Of a stretch of 24,440 nt of DNA, positions 18,901-22,892 are shown piece by piece. A program made the translations under genes and the position numbers. The notes beneath the pieces were generated by a model. The model saw only the letters and a list, made by a program, of their open reading frames with translations. It was not told the DNA's origin and ran no database searches. Source of the DNA: Apostichopus californicus (Eukaryota; Echinodermata; Holothuroidea; Aspidochirotida; Stichopodidae); contig JAIPMN010005829.1 of NCBI GenBank assembly GCA_020650975.1, positions 4,508 through 28,947 on the forward strand. The letters are read 5' to 3'. Numbering within the stretch: the first letter of the stretch is position 1; each line of letters starts with the position of its first letter.

Positions 18901-21580
18901 AGGGGAAGAAAAAGTGAAAAAAATCCATGAGGATTGACAACTTAAGTGAATACAAGGCATCACTTTCTTTGTGAAGGCCTTCTATTTTGTATATTATAGC
19001 TGTATTTTATGTAGGGTTGTAACTTTAAGCCATGTAAGGTGACAAACAAAGTAAAACCATCCATGGGACAGACAACTCTAGTGAGCAGGAGGTAAGGGTT
19101 TCATCGTAAAGAACTTCTATATTGTATAAATATTATAGCTGTATTTTGTGTAGGGTTGTAATTTTGATACAGCCACATTAGGGGAACGCAGAATAAAACA
19201 ATCGATGGGATAGACAACACTAGCACATACTAGGCAATAGTTTCTTTGTCAATGCGTACTATTTTCTATATAAATATATTTTCTATATATATATTTTCTA
19301 TATATTTTCTATATATATATATTTTCTATATATTTTCTATATATATATATTTTCTATATATATATATTTTCTATATATTTTCTATATATTTTCTATATAT
19401 ATATTTTCTATATATATATATTTTCTATATATATATATTTTCTATATATATATATTTTCTATATATATATATTTTCTATATATATATATTTTCTATATAT
19501 ATATATTTTCTATATATCAGGGTAGTAACTTTGATAAAGCCATGTTAGGGGAATAAAAAAAAACATTAAAAAAATATAAAAAAATGATCAAAATTAAAAA
19601 ATTAAAAAAAAACCTTAATTTTGTGTAGATAACTCTAAAGAGCCGGATGGAGGCAAGGGTTTCATTTTAAAGACCTTCTATTTATATATCATTCTGTATT
19701 TTGTGTAAGGTGTGTACTCTGATGGGACAACAGAGTAAATGGACCCGTGGTATAGACAACCCCAGAGGACACCAGGCAAAGCTTTCTAGTGAAGGCCCTT
19801 TGTTTTTGCTGTTTATTACGGCTGCAAATTTGCCAAAAACTTTGACTAACCGTATGGCCTGTTGGTCAAATAGTTTGACCCCCGGTTTCCTCTTCCGTTT
19901 CTTCTCCTGGTCGGTCAGGGCCTTCCTGATGACCCCTCTCGGCTTGGTATAGTCGATACGGGGTATGATCTTCAGGGTCACCTGGTTCTGCGAGGGTTCA
20001 AAGTAGTCCACCTGGGCCAAGTCACCTTTATAGATACCTCTCCTGGGGAAGGGACATAACAAAAATAAACACTTGTAAATCAATTCCGGTGAAAATTAAT
20101 GATTCATTTATGAAAGGAATGCAAATTGAAGATGGGGGTTTGGGAGGGGGAGGGGGGTTGGATTGTGGATAGAGGAGGAGAGCAAGATCCCACGGTGATA
20201 AAAATCCTTGTGGAATCTAGGTAGTACATATTTTTACTACTGCTCTGGATGACCATTTGCTGTTTTTATTGGCACATTACATACAGTCAAGATAGTATAG
20301 TACACTACAGCACACACCAGCTTTGCAGTGTAGTATAATGCAGTAGGTTGGCTAAAGACCTCTGATACTAAAAAATTTCATTGTTTTGAATGGTTGGGAG
20401 GTGAGAGGGGGGAGGGGAGAGAGATGGGGGGTGGAGCAAATTCCCTCTGTTGAACAATCCTAACAGAAACTAGCTCTAAGTCCAAAACTTCACTCATGCT
20501 TCAACTGAACTTCGTCGGAACAAATTCATATAATATTCTGCAATAGTGAAAAGTGCACTGCAGTCAAGTGCAGCAGGAATACCACAAAACATTAATACCC
20601 CCATAATTTTATTTCCTCTTAAAGGGTGCAGAGGGGGGGGGATGGGATGATAACAGAACCTGGCTTTTAAGGGTGTGTGTAACCGTCACGTTTGTCCTAC
20701 TCACTTCAGTCGGACCCAAGATTTTGGTTTCAAGATGGCCGTCTCCTTGACGACCCTGAGTACGTCGGTCATCTCTTTGATGGGGACCATCTGTTGTTTC
20801 CACTGACCGTATCTGAGATTACTGACCCCGGTGATGGCCTGCTTGACATGGGTCTGCTTGTAAGCCTCCACGTAGATCATCCCCTTGATGCCCTCGGGGG
20901 CGACCACGGCTTTGATCTGGAGCGGCTGAAAGCAAAGGGGACACCATCAGAGGTTGCCATATCATTGGCTACGGTTCTGGCCAGAACATAGTCAGAACTG
21001 GCTAGTTTCAAGTTTATTAAAATCCAGTATAAAAACATGAAAAAAGTACATATTTATAAATAGTACCAAACTAATGATACCAATCTTGTGGAGGATCAAC
21101 CATTCTGGTGGTTACAATACTCCACCTGTTCCTGAAAGATGCGGTATTCGGAAGCATAATGTATTCGTTCACGTCAGCCGACAAAATCATGCAATTAGCC
21201 ATAAAAAAAATACAGCTGCTAAAGTTGTAGGACACAAAATTATTTAGACCTGACACCAGTTTCAAAAATAGATTCTAAAACACAGATTTTGGAATTAGCG
21301 ATAGTCTAACTGTAACTTGACATCGACAGAATCGTCGAGACTCTTTCGAGACAATTTCAAAAGGAAGTAAACTTTTCCCTGTTTGCTGCAAAAACTCCGA
21401 TCTCTACCGACCGACTGCTCGACAAATGAGTGCGCAAAGTTCCTGAGGGTCAAAGTTCCTGAGGGTCAAAGGTCGCTTACCTCGTCTTGATATTGATAAG
21501 CCAGGAACTTCCTCATCAGCAGCATGGCTGTGACCTTCTCTTCGCCAACCCTGCATTTCACCATCCATAAATTGGGGTCC
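815..21580 (-). CDS. SUPT5H: SPT5, large subunit of the elongation factor DSIF (19 confident exons)
   Basis: SPT5 pairs with SPT4 to form DSIF, a nuclear factor that clamps RNA polymerase II. With NELF it supports promoter-proximal pausing, and after P-TEFb (CDK9) phosphorylation it supports processive elongation. I spliced 19 minus-strand exons by GT/AG sites and phase: 21481-21580, 20705-20925, 19851-20042, 18269-18450, 17333-17490, 15809-15964, 14421-14518, 13241-13310, 11500-11625, 10833-10955, 9942-10041, 8329-8418, 7467-7572, 6656-6780, 5544-5649, 4342-4556, 3169-3482, 2208-2303, 815-967. They give 909 codons plus TAG with no frame break. Counting D of DPNLW as residue 1: NGN about 1-105, KOW1 about 108-140, KOW2 about 245-282, KOW3 about 298-331, KOW4 about 365-390, KOW5 about 423-465, KOW6 about 522-573, CTR1 about 582-635, CTR2 about 662-800, KOW7 about 815-909. 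Human SPT5 has 1087 residues; the missing part is the acidic N-terminus, beyond the right edge. No promoter is in the window. Identity rests on recognised motifs such as [14 protein letters not shown] and [20 protein letters not shown]. Confidence 0.95.
1110..1477. mobile_element. TTAA-flanked inverted-repeat element (MITE), copy A
   Basis: Bounded by TTAA at 1110-1113 and 1474-1477. The ends are imperfect inverted repeats: AGGGTGTGAAGACTTGCGC on the left and, read inward, AGGCATTGAAGACTCGCCCC on the right. A second copy lies in opposite orientation at 17645-18010. There is no coding frame, so it would be non-autonomous. TTAA target sites are typical of piggyBac-type transposition; the family assignment is an inference. 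Confidence 0.7.
1478..2207. other. Intron sequence, no recognised element
   Basis: The rest of the last SUPT5H intron. It is AT-rich, with no conserved frame, long repeat or RNA gene that I could see. Confidence 0.5.
2208..2303 (-). CDS. SUPT5H: SUPT5H exon: KOW7 middle
   Basis: Residues 828-859, 32 codons in phase 0: [20 protein letters not shown], then [12 protein letters not shown]. It matches the GGMCSVYLKDSEK to SEHLEPITPTK stretch of vertebrate SPT5. The acceptor is TTTCTACAG and the donor AGG^GTATGT. Confidence 0.94.
2442..2477. repeat. G-rich run
   Basis: A run of 14 G, then GCGCTGTGGAGGGGGGG, inside an intron; prone to slippage and to quadruplex formation on the plus strand. Confidence 0.6.
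2514..2672 (-). mobile_element. SINE body fragment (copy of 9156-9310)
   Basis: Shares TTAAGCGACCACAAATGTGG, then GTCATTTCAGATGGGAAAA and GTAGATTGCTCTTGG with 9153-9310, in the same orientation. The tRNA-like head seen at 9327-9430 is absent here. A third, shorter match begins at 13619. It is a dispersed retroposon fragment. Confidence 0.65.
2736..3165. repeat. Degenerate tandem repeat, about 130-145 bp unit
   Basis: GACTTGCATCAAGCAGTTTG-type sequence starts at 2871, 3016 and 3143, and TTATGCAAAAGGGTGCACAG occurs in the two complete units (related text at about 2785). The last partial unit stops a few bases from the donor of the 3169-3482 exon. Confidence 0.75.
3169..3482 (-). CDS. SUPT5H: SUPT5H exon: rest of CTR2 and start of KOW7
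   Basis: Residues 724-827. It runs through [35 protein letters not shown] and [16 protein letters not shown], then switches at [14 protein letters not shown] to the KOW7 fold, ending [15 protein letters not shown]. The acceptor is CCCTGCAG and the donor TCG^GTGAGT. It is the largest exon (314 nt). Confidence 0.95.
3483..4341. other. Intron sequence with a short perfect palindrome
   Basis: AT-rich intron with no recognised gene or mobile element. It contains the 14-bp palindrome AGCATAGCTATGCT at 3865-3878. Confidence 0.5.
4342..4556 (-). CDS. SUPT5H: SUPT5H exon: acidic spacer and start of CTR2
   Basis: Residues 652-722: [20 protein letters not shown], then [19 protein letters not shown] and [16 protein letters not shown]. 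It is rich in S, P, T, G and Y, as expected for the C-terminal repeat region 2 (TPSP-type repeats). The acceptor is CCATACAG; the donor is CAAC^GTAAGT, leaving one base of a proline codon. Confidence 0.94.
4691..4724. repeat. Short direct repeat AGGAGCCCT
   Basis: Three closely spaced copies of AGGAGCCCT in the intron between the two CTR2/CTR1 exons. The rest of 4557-5271 shows nothing recognisable. Confidence 0.55.
5272..5386 (+). repeat. Dispersed repeat, copy 1 of an inverted pair
   Basis: About 115 bp here is the reverse complement of 17168-17282, sharing GCAAACTGGAGCCTATAC and GGACAAAAACT when compared strand to strand. Both copies are intronic. It is probably an old non-autonomous mobile element; its ends are not clear. 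Confidence 0.7.
5544..5649 (-). CDS. SUPT5H: SUPT5H exon: end of CTR1
   Basis: Residues 617-650: [20 protein letters not shown], then [14 protein letters not shown]. The acceptor is AACAATAG, not the nearer AAGCAG, because only this choice gives GSRTPHYG in frame. The donor is AG^GTAAGG. SGAWDP marks the end of CTR1 in animal SPT5. Confidence 0.93.
5650..6435. other. Intron sequence, no recognised element
   Basis: AT-rich intron between the two CTR1 exons. Open frames here have no family resemblance. Confidence 0.5.
6436..6570. repeat. AT-rich minisatellite (TTTTCATAGGGTA)
   Basis: Several imperfect copies of AATTTTCATAGGGTAAAAAT, mixed with TATATAAAT runs, upstream of the CTR1 exon's donor in genome order. 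There is no coding potential. Confidence 0.7.
6656..6780 (-). CDS. SUPT5H: SUPT5H exon: first part of CTR1
   Basis: Residues 575-615: [41 protein letters not shown]. These are four copies of the G-S-(R/Q)-T-P-(M/L)-Y motif of CTR1, whose threonines are P-TEFb targets in vertebrate SPT5. The acceptor is GTTTCAG and the donor GATG^GTACGT. Confidence 0.94.
6947..7546 (-). repeat. Tandem array of a partial KOW6 exon plus donor plus intron start, 5 copies
   Basis: The minus-strand donor GTAAGT (plus ACTTAC) recurs at 6994, 7110, 7227, 7344 and 7461, with steps of 116, 117, 117 and 117. The copy at 7461 belongs to the real exon. The other four contain about 80 nt of exon 3' end, starting near ACAGATTCCAC, and 37 nt of intron. 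They lack the real acceptor and the YIGIIKDA codons. The array ends at 6947-6993 with an intron tail whose AG has become GG. Each intron part holds a small hairpin, TCACATG-7 nt-CATGTGA. Confidence 0.95.
7000..7412 (-). other. SUPT5H: Four possible 63-nt in-frame extra exons of SUPT5H (KOW6 segment)
   Basis: Cores at 7350-7412, 7233-7295, 7116-7178 and 7000-7062 each encode [21 protein letters not shown], preceded by an AG and followed by GTAAGT. Joining one core to another restores the frame (phase 2 to one base), across would-be introns of 54, 54, 54 and 53 nt with TTATAAC (TGTAAC in the last) as a possible branch site. Whether they are ever spliced in cannot be told from DNA; they may be inert duplicates. 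Confidence 0.35.
7467..7572 (-). CDS. SUPT5H: SUPT5H exon: end of KOW6 (parent of the tandem array)
   Basis: Residues 540-573: [18 protein letters not shown], then [16 protein letters not shown], with split glycine codons at both ends. The acceptor is CCCTCCAG and the donor GG^GTAAGT. It is the only copy with the acceptor and the YIGIIKDA stretch. The exon's last 80 bases plus the start of the intron are tandemly repeated downstream (6994-7460). Confidence 0.94.
7573..8046. other. Intron sequence, no recognised element
   Basis: AT-rich stretch between the KOW6 half-exons. A 29-bp piece at 8010-8038 is the reverse complement of 10556-10586. Confidence 0.5.
8047..8180 (+). repeat. Dispersed repeat, copy 1 (direct pair with 10580-10717)
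   Basis: A CT/CA-rich start (CCTCCCCCACCCCAACCTTC), then AAATGTCCGTCAATTGCAT and AAGCTTTTGGATTCAAAA, are shared with 10580-10717 in the same orientation. No frame is conserved. Confidence 0.75.
8329..8418 (-). CDS. SUPT5H: SUPT5H exon: start of KOW6
   Basis: Residues 510-538: [18 protein letters not shown], then [11 protein letters not shown]. [15 protein letters not shown] is the KOW6 start. The acceptor is a purine-interrupted CT tract, then CAACAAG; the donor is AAAG^GTAAAC. Phase in is 1 and phase out is 1. Confidence 0.93.
8436..8502. repeat. Microsatellites (GA)n and (AAT)n
   Basis: GAGAGAGAGAGAGAAAG is followed by an AAT/AATA run. It forms the CT-rich tract upstream of the acceptor of the 8329-8418 exon. 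Confidence 0.8.
8527..9156. mobile_element. TTAA-flanked terminal-inverted-repeat element
   Basis: TTAA at 8527-8530 and 9153-9156 flank perfect 15-bp terminal inverted repeats (AGCAGCATTTTGCGT on the left, ACGCAAAATGCTGCT on the right). The interior is 622 bp with no transposase frame, so it looks non-autonomous and piggyBac-like by target site. An 11-bp hairpin (ACCAGGGAGTT) lies near its middle at 8819-8847. The right TTAA is the TTAAGCGACC end of a SINE. Confidence 0.85.
9153..9430 (-). mobile_element. tRNA-derived SINE
   Basis: Read on the minus strand, 9430-9345 resembles a tRNA: TGGCCGAGTGGATAAAGGC (A box and D arm) and GGGTTCAATTCC (B box). A non-tRNA body follows down to GACCACAAATGTGGTCGC-like sequence at 9157. 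The anticodon arm is degenerate, so it is not a working tRNA gene. A body fragment recurs at 2514-2672. Confidence 0.75.
9455..9485. repeat. C-rich tract
   Basis: CCCCTACCCCCCACCCTCCC-type run; G-rich on the transcribed-RNA-like strand, with quadruplex potential in the pre-mRNA. Confidence 0.5.
9486..9825. other. Intron sequence, no recognised element
   Basis: AT-rich intron. It ends at the extra donor of the duplicated linker-exon copy. Confidence 0.45.
9826..9905 (-). pseudogene. Tandem copy of the SUPT5H linker exon 3' end with an intact donor
   Basis: About 80 bp matches the real exon end (9942-10021) at a 116-bp offset, including GTAAGTCACAT after the exon end. It reads [18 protein letters not shown], then GGGQDQ, against GGAQDQ in the real exon. 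There is no acceptor in a usable phase, and the 116-bp step breaks the frame on read-through. In the final seven codons four of five codon differences are silent. A GT-rich G tract (plus C-rich 9896-9930) separates the copies. Confidence 0.85.
9942..10041 (-). CDS. SUPT5H: SUPT5H exon: KOW5-KOW6 linker
   Basis: Residues 476-508: [15 protein letters not shown], then [18 protein letters not shown]. It parallels the [17 protein letters not shown] stretch of vertebrate SPT5. The acceptor is AAATTCAG; the donor is C^GTAAGT, leaving one base that makes R with the next exon (QRGG). About 80 bp of this exon and its donor are repeated 116 bp downstream in the gene (9826-9905). Confidence 0.93.
10284..10532 (+). 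mobile_element. SINE-like element with (ATT)n tail
   Basis: The text GTCCTTGGGCAAGATGCTTT, GGGTACCTGTGTGGTAA and GTAAAGCGCTTTGAAACC, followed by AAGCGCTATATGTATCAATT and an ATT microsatellite, is the 3' region of a SINE type common in marine invertebrate and fish genomes (recognised by wording, not by a search). No tRNA head was seen. Confidence 0.6.
10580..10717 (+). repeat. Dispersed repeat, copy 2 (direct pair with 8047-8180)
   Basis: Shares the same C-rich start and CAATTGCATGAATATTTTTA / AAGCTTTTGGATTCAAAA text with 8047-8180. The adjoining 30 bp on its left is inverted relative to the other copy. Confidence 0.75.
10833..10955 (-). CDS. SUPT5H: SUPT5H exon: second half of KOW5
   Basis: Residues 435-475, 41 codons in phase 0: [20 protein letters not shown], then [20 protein letters not shown] and K. 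It finishes KOW5, which with KOW4 forms the RNA clamp near the Pol II exit channel in known DSIF structures. The acceptor is CAATTAG and the donor AAG^GTAGGC. Confidence 0.95.
10973..11512. repeat. Two-copy tandem duplication filling an intron and crossing the KOW5 exon donor
   Basis: GAAAGAGTAAAAT starts at 10973 and again at 11271. Both units share CAGGATATATCTTGG, CATACATTTACATTTTACAA and end in CCGAATGGGGTC. In the second unit that end is the real exon's last 11 bases and donor (GTAAGA). In the first the same exon bases (11244-11254) are followed by GTGAAA. Confidence 0.9.
11500..11625 (-). CDS. SUPT5H: SUPT5H exon: first half of KOW5
   Basis: Residues 393-434, 42 codons in phase 0: [20 protein letters not shown], then [20 protein letters not shown] and HS. 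The DIVKVxDGPHSGR loop is the KOW5 signature, split by the intron between HS and GR. The donor TCG^GTAAGA and the last 11 exon bases are also present in a tandem copy in the downstream intron (11244-11254). Confidence 0.95.
11716..12032. repeat. Tandem duplication, about 160 bp unit, two copies
   Basis: GTGAACAATC starts at 11716 and 11876. The copies share TGCTACTTTATAAATATCAG and end in TTAGTCTGTTAAG. It is intronic with no frame. Confidence 0.9.
12283..12352. repeat. 31-bp tandem repeat
   Basis: ATGATGGGTTGACCGTTAAA is repeated twice, 31 bp apart, with the following TTATATAACC/TTATGTAACC. Confidence 0.85.
12450..12740. repeat. Two-copy minisatellite with GTAT and GGGT tracts
   Basis: Two units of about 135 bp start at 12488 and 12622. 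Each has TATTTGTATTCAATTGTGTA, a GTAT/GCATATGTGTAT run, a G-rich run (GGTGGGGGTGGGGTGGGTGG) and GGATATAAGTGTTACTGTTT. The G run could form a quadruplex on the plus strand. Confidence 0.9.
12741..12906 (+). mobile_element. Probable non-LTR retrotransposon 3' end
   Basis: ACTAGACAAGCCCTCTGGGT, a T run and GAGTGCTTCC, then AAACAAATAAATGAAATGAA with repeated TGAAA, resembles the 3' UTR and tail of CR1/L2-like LINEs. There is no coding part. Confidence 0.45.
13040..13078. repeat. (TGAA)n microsatellite
   Basis: AAATAAATGAATGAATGAAT run, possibly another retroposon tail. Between 12907 and 13240 I see otherwise only AT-rich intron and a C-then-A homopolymer pair at 13185-13212. Confidence 0.6.
13241..13310 (-). 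CDS. SUPT5H: SUPT5H exon: KOW4
   Basis: Residues 370-392: [20 protein letters not shown] then HGK, the second half of KOW4. The acceptor is TACCGTCAG; the first T completes the aspartate codon of LDPQTVG. The donor is AAG^GTAAGC in phase 0. Confidence 0.95.
13311..14420. other. Intron with few recognisable features
   Basis: A partial match to the SINE body begins at 13619 (ATGAATGTGGGAG, GGATTACAACTTTC). An ACAATA-type microsatellite covers about 14343-14397. A G run lies at 13516-13534. No gene was seen. Confidence 0.5.
14421..14518 (-). CDS. SUPT5H: SUPT5H exon: KOW3-KOW4 linker
   Basis: Residues 337-368: [20 protein letters not shown], then [12 protein letters not shown]. It corresponds to the LPRDLQLC to GELVQLD stretch of vertebrate SPT5. 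The frame appears to reach a stop, but the donor AGA^GTAAAT cuts before it and leaves GA, completed as GAT (D) by the next exon. Confidence 0.93.
14600..15117 (+). mobile_element. 5'-truncated, broken LINE (CR1/L2-like) 3' end
   Basis: Frame 14650-14754 reads [34 protein letters not shown] and stop. This is the typical C-terminal tail of LINE reverse-transcriptase proteins (W/RNSLPxxLRN...STFKxxLKTxLF). Upstream, FSAAGPKL is in another frame, so there is a frameshift. The 3' part contains a tandem duplication of about 103 bp (TGTTTTACTTTTACTGCTGT at about 14857 and 14958) and ends in TTTA repeats. Confidence 0.7.
15143..15612. repeat. Three-copy tandem repeat, about 152 bp unit
   Basis: GCGGAC within TAACGATAACCTATGCGGAC occurs at 15271, 15422 and 15575. 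Each unit also has ACATGCACACA, CTAAGAA and an AAACACACAC run. It lies in the KOW3-KOW4 intron. Confidence 0.88.
15809..15964 (-). CDS. SUPT5H: SUPT5H exon: KOW3
   Basis: Residues 285-336, exactly 52 codons in phase 0. It reads [20 protein letters not shown], then [19 protein letters not shown], then [10 protein letters not shown]. The [22 protein letters not shown] core is the best conserved KOW of SPT5. The acceptor is TTTCGCAG and the donor GAG^GTGAGC. Confidence 0.97.
16316..16402. repeat. Imperfect inverted repeat (fold-back)
   Basis: GACCATTTTG and TTTGCGATGCAATAC on the left pair with GTATCGCATCGCAAA and CAAAATGGTC on the right, around a loop of about 17 nt. It lies just before the LINE insertion and may be a relic of an inverted-repeat element. 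Confidence 0.7.
16448..16865 (+). mobile_element. 5'-truncated LINE insertion with 10-bp target duplication
   Basis: The 398-bp insert (16458-16855) is flanked by ACACAGGACA at 16448-16457 and 16856-16865. Its frame to TGA at 16841 reads [59 protein letters not shown]. This is the C-terminal region of non-LTR retrotransposon ORF2 proteins common in invertebrates. It ends in a (GAT)n tail. The frame is unbroken, so the insertion looks fairly young. It lies antisense to SUPT5H. Confidence 0.88.
17168..17282 (-). repeat. Dispersed repeat, copy 2 of an inverted pair
   Basis: Reverse complement of 5272-5386, with shared GCAAACTGGAGCCTATAC and TATCCTAACACAC. It sits immediately downstream of the KOW2 exon's donor. 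Confidence 0.7.
17333..17490 (-). CDS. SUPT5H: SUPT5H exon: KOW2
   Basis: Residues 233-284. [20 protein letters not shown] is the KOW2 core (binding loop plus GELxxLxG), continuing with [21 protein letters not shown]. The acceptor is CCAATGAACAG, which needs one base from the upstream exon; the donor is AAG^GTAAGA in phase 0. Confidence 0.95.
17645..18010. mobile_element. TTAA-flanked inverted-repeat element (MITE), copy B
   Basis: Bounded by TTAA at 17645-17648 and 18007-18010, 358 bp between. It is the reverse complement of copy A at 1110-1477 along its whole length (for example TGCAGACAGTAATGAAACGT and CTAGGTCAGATTACCGGCAT). No frame. Confidence 0.75.
18269..18450 (-). CDS. SUPT5H: SUPT5H exon: KOW1-KOW2 linker region
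   Basis: Residues 172-231: [36 protein letters not shown] and [20 protein letters not shown], all typical of SPT5. The donor is read as CAGT^GTATCC because only this phase joins to the next exon and keeps the expected length before HNF. A competing CA^GTGTAT two bases earlier would shift the frame. The acceptor motif CTTTTACAGTGCAGTC is duplicated in the upstream intron. Confidence 0.93.
18444..19830. repeat. Degenerate tandem array, about 145 bp unit, filling the intron and reaching over the 3' splice site
   Basis: The first two units begin with the exon's first bases plus acceptor (GACTGCACTGTAAAAG at 18444 and 18590, 146 bp apart). Decayed units follow near 18734, 18890, 19025, 19170, 19535 and 19720, recognised by ATAGCTGTATTTTGTA, AGGGTGGTACCTTTGA and GGATAGACAAC/ATCAGGCAA text. 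One unit has been expanded by an AT microsatellite. Confidence 0.8.
19258..19519. repeat. (TATATATTTTC)n microsatellite
   Basis: About 260 bp of TATTTTCTATATATA repeats. It makes an artefact open frame of F/Y/I/S residues. Prone to slippage and assembly error. Confidence 0.95.
19851..20042 (-). CDS. SUPT5H: SUPT5H exon: KOW1 and following linker
   Basis: Residues 108-170. [18 protein letters not shown] is the KOW1 motif, followed by [11 protein letters not shown], a lysine/arginine-rich stretch (EKKRKRKPG) and LFDQQAIR. In DSIF structures KOW1 and its linker lie over upstream DNA; the basic run fits nucleic acid contact. The acceptor is CCCCAG and the donor GTTAGT, leaving a split arginine codon. 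Confidence 0.95.
20043..20704. other. Intron with G-rich tracts
   Basis: No gene was seen. Purine-rich G runs lie at about 20133-20161 (GGGAGGGGGAGGGGGG) and 20399-20440 (GGGGGGAGGGGAGAGAG), with another G run at 20632-20641. They could form quadruplexes on the plus strand. Confidence 0.5.
20705..20925 (-). CDS. SUPT5H: SUPT5H exon: core and end of the NGN domain
   Basis: Residues 34-106. It starts at [20 protein letters not shown] after a TTTCAG acceptor, holds the NGN hallmark [14 protein letters not shown] and the stretch [16 protein letters not shown], and ends KPKSWVRL with a split lysine codon (AA, donor GTGAGT). The motif order and spacing match animal SPT5 almost residue for residue. 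Confidence 0.96.
20926..21480. other. Intron sequence, little recognised
   Basis: AT-rich, with only the two-copy 16-bp direct repeat at 21439-21470 near the donor. No gene or mobile element identified. Confidence 0.5.
21481..21580 (-). CDS. SUPT5H: SUPT5H exon: start of the NGN domain
   Basis: Encodes residues 1-33 in the window numbering, from [15 protein letters not shown] to FLAYQYQDE. This is the first beta strand and helix of the NGN domain, the surface that binds SPT4. The acceptor is TTTTTAAG and the donor GTAAGC. It enters with one base (phase 2 upstream) and leaves in phase 0. A 16-bp direct repeat (GTTCCTGAGGGTCAAA twice, plus strand 21439-21470) sits just inside the following intron. 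Confidence 0.93.
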
Positions 21581-21828
21581 CTTAAAAAGAGAAGAAAATA
21601 TTCAAGTATTGACCATGCTCGGTTTTCTTTCTTAACCTTGTTCCATCGTTAGATTGCGGGATATCTTCTTGATGTGTCAAAAACAGGTCCGGGGAAAGCT
21701 TCCATTTTGTTAAGAAAAGCAGACCAACTTTTCTCAGGACTTCAAACCGATTTTTCTTGACATGAATACAACCGACGGGACAGGATTTTAATTTAATTTT
21801 TTGTTATGAAATGACCCCAGCTACTTTA

Positions 21829-22073
21829 GGAGTGTTAGCTCTCAGTGGTTAACGCCGGTGCCTTTCAATCATAAGGTCCCCAGATCGAGTCACTCCAAGA
21901 TTAATGTATGTCGTCCAGTTACAGAGTTGTTGACAATTGACAATTCATAATCATGGATGTTAAATATGAATCTAAGAGACTGACTTCGGTCAGTTTGCGG
22001 CTTTGATAAGCCAATGATGGCTTCTTTGCGAGTTCCTGCTTGCAAGGAGGATCTAAAATACATACATACTCAC
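21829..22073 (+). mobile_element. tRNA-derived SINE
   Basis: An A-box-like TTAGCTCTCAGTGGTTAACG is followed about 45 nt later by a B-box-like CAGATCGAGTCACTCC, then a non-tRNA body and a tail of ATACATACATAC. The spacing and boxes fit a Pol III SINE head. It differs from the SINE at 9153-9430. Confidence 0.6.
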
Positions 22074-22249
22074 TTGACGTGATCATGTCCTCAAAAGGGA
22101 GTGTTAGCTGAGGACATATGATGATGTCCTCGTGATCATATGGTTATAGTCTCGATTTAAGAGGACTGGGATTGAGAGAGGATCAATTAAGTTGTTTGAT
22201 TTGAGTGCCCAGGCTCTGTCTTGTGTGACTGTTCTTGAAAGAAATTCAG

Positions 22250-22430
22250 TGACCTAACAGTAACAGCTGTACATTAACAATAGTGCAGTAAAAACAGTAT
22301 AGTAACGACAGCACAGTTACGGCAGTACAGTAACAGCAGTACATTATTAACAGTACCCTAACAACAGTACAGTGAAAACAAGACAGTAACAACAGTACAG
22401 TACGGTAACAATAGTAAAGTAATCAATTAT
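22250..22430. repeat. ACAGTA-type degenerate minisatellite
   Basis: More than 15 imperfect AACAGTACAGTA-like units. Intronic, with no frame. Confidence 0.8.
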
Positions 22431-22872
22431 TCCGTCTACATCGTTGTCCATTTTGTACTTTCTTGGTATGCAAACGTTTTGTTGTTGACGCGCAGATGGT
22501 AAACTAGGCCAAAATAGATCTAGAAGCGACGGAAAAGTTACCACGACCTTTTTTTTTTCAAAAAAATTGCTTTGAATTTACAGAGAAAAAACTGCACTTC
22601 TCCAAGGTCTCCCGAGAGAGTTATTAGAGACGAGGTTTACATAATTCTGCGAAAATAACTGAAATTCTGTGTCTGCGATCATAAGTCATGAAGAAACTTC
22701 ATGTATCTATGTGTTATCTCGAGGTTCAGAGTACTATATATATACTCATGACGTCAGCGAATGTTGAAGTTATCCAATTATTTTTCGTACACATCTTTCA
22801 CTCGCAGTTAGATATCAAAAGGTGAGTTAACACACACACACACATAGCCAGATTAGGTATCAAGGTCTTTAC

Positions 22873-22892
22873 CTCGCGGCCGACACAAATCC
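22873..22892 (-). CDS. SUPT5H: Tentative SUPT5H microexon, 20 nt (GFVSAAR)
   Basis: The 20-nt segment lies between CTTTCTCCAG and GTAAAG. It enters in phase 0 and leaves in phase 2 (AG), which matches the single G that the next exon needs to complete a codon before DPNLW. The peptide GFVSAAR replaces the usual LPGVK of known SPT5 proteins. Phase fit and a pyrimidine-rich acceptor support it; the residues are not a family motif. If it is false, the true upstream exon lies beyond the right edge. Confidence 0.4.

Noticed and set aside
19246-19548. 100-codon plus-strand frame rich in F, Y, I and S
   Set aside because: Pure translation of a TATATTTTC microsatellite.
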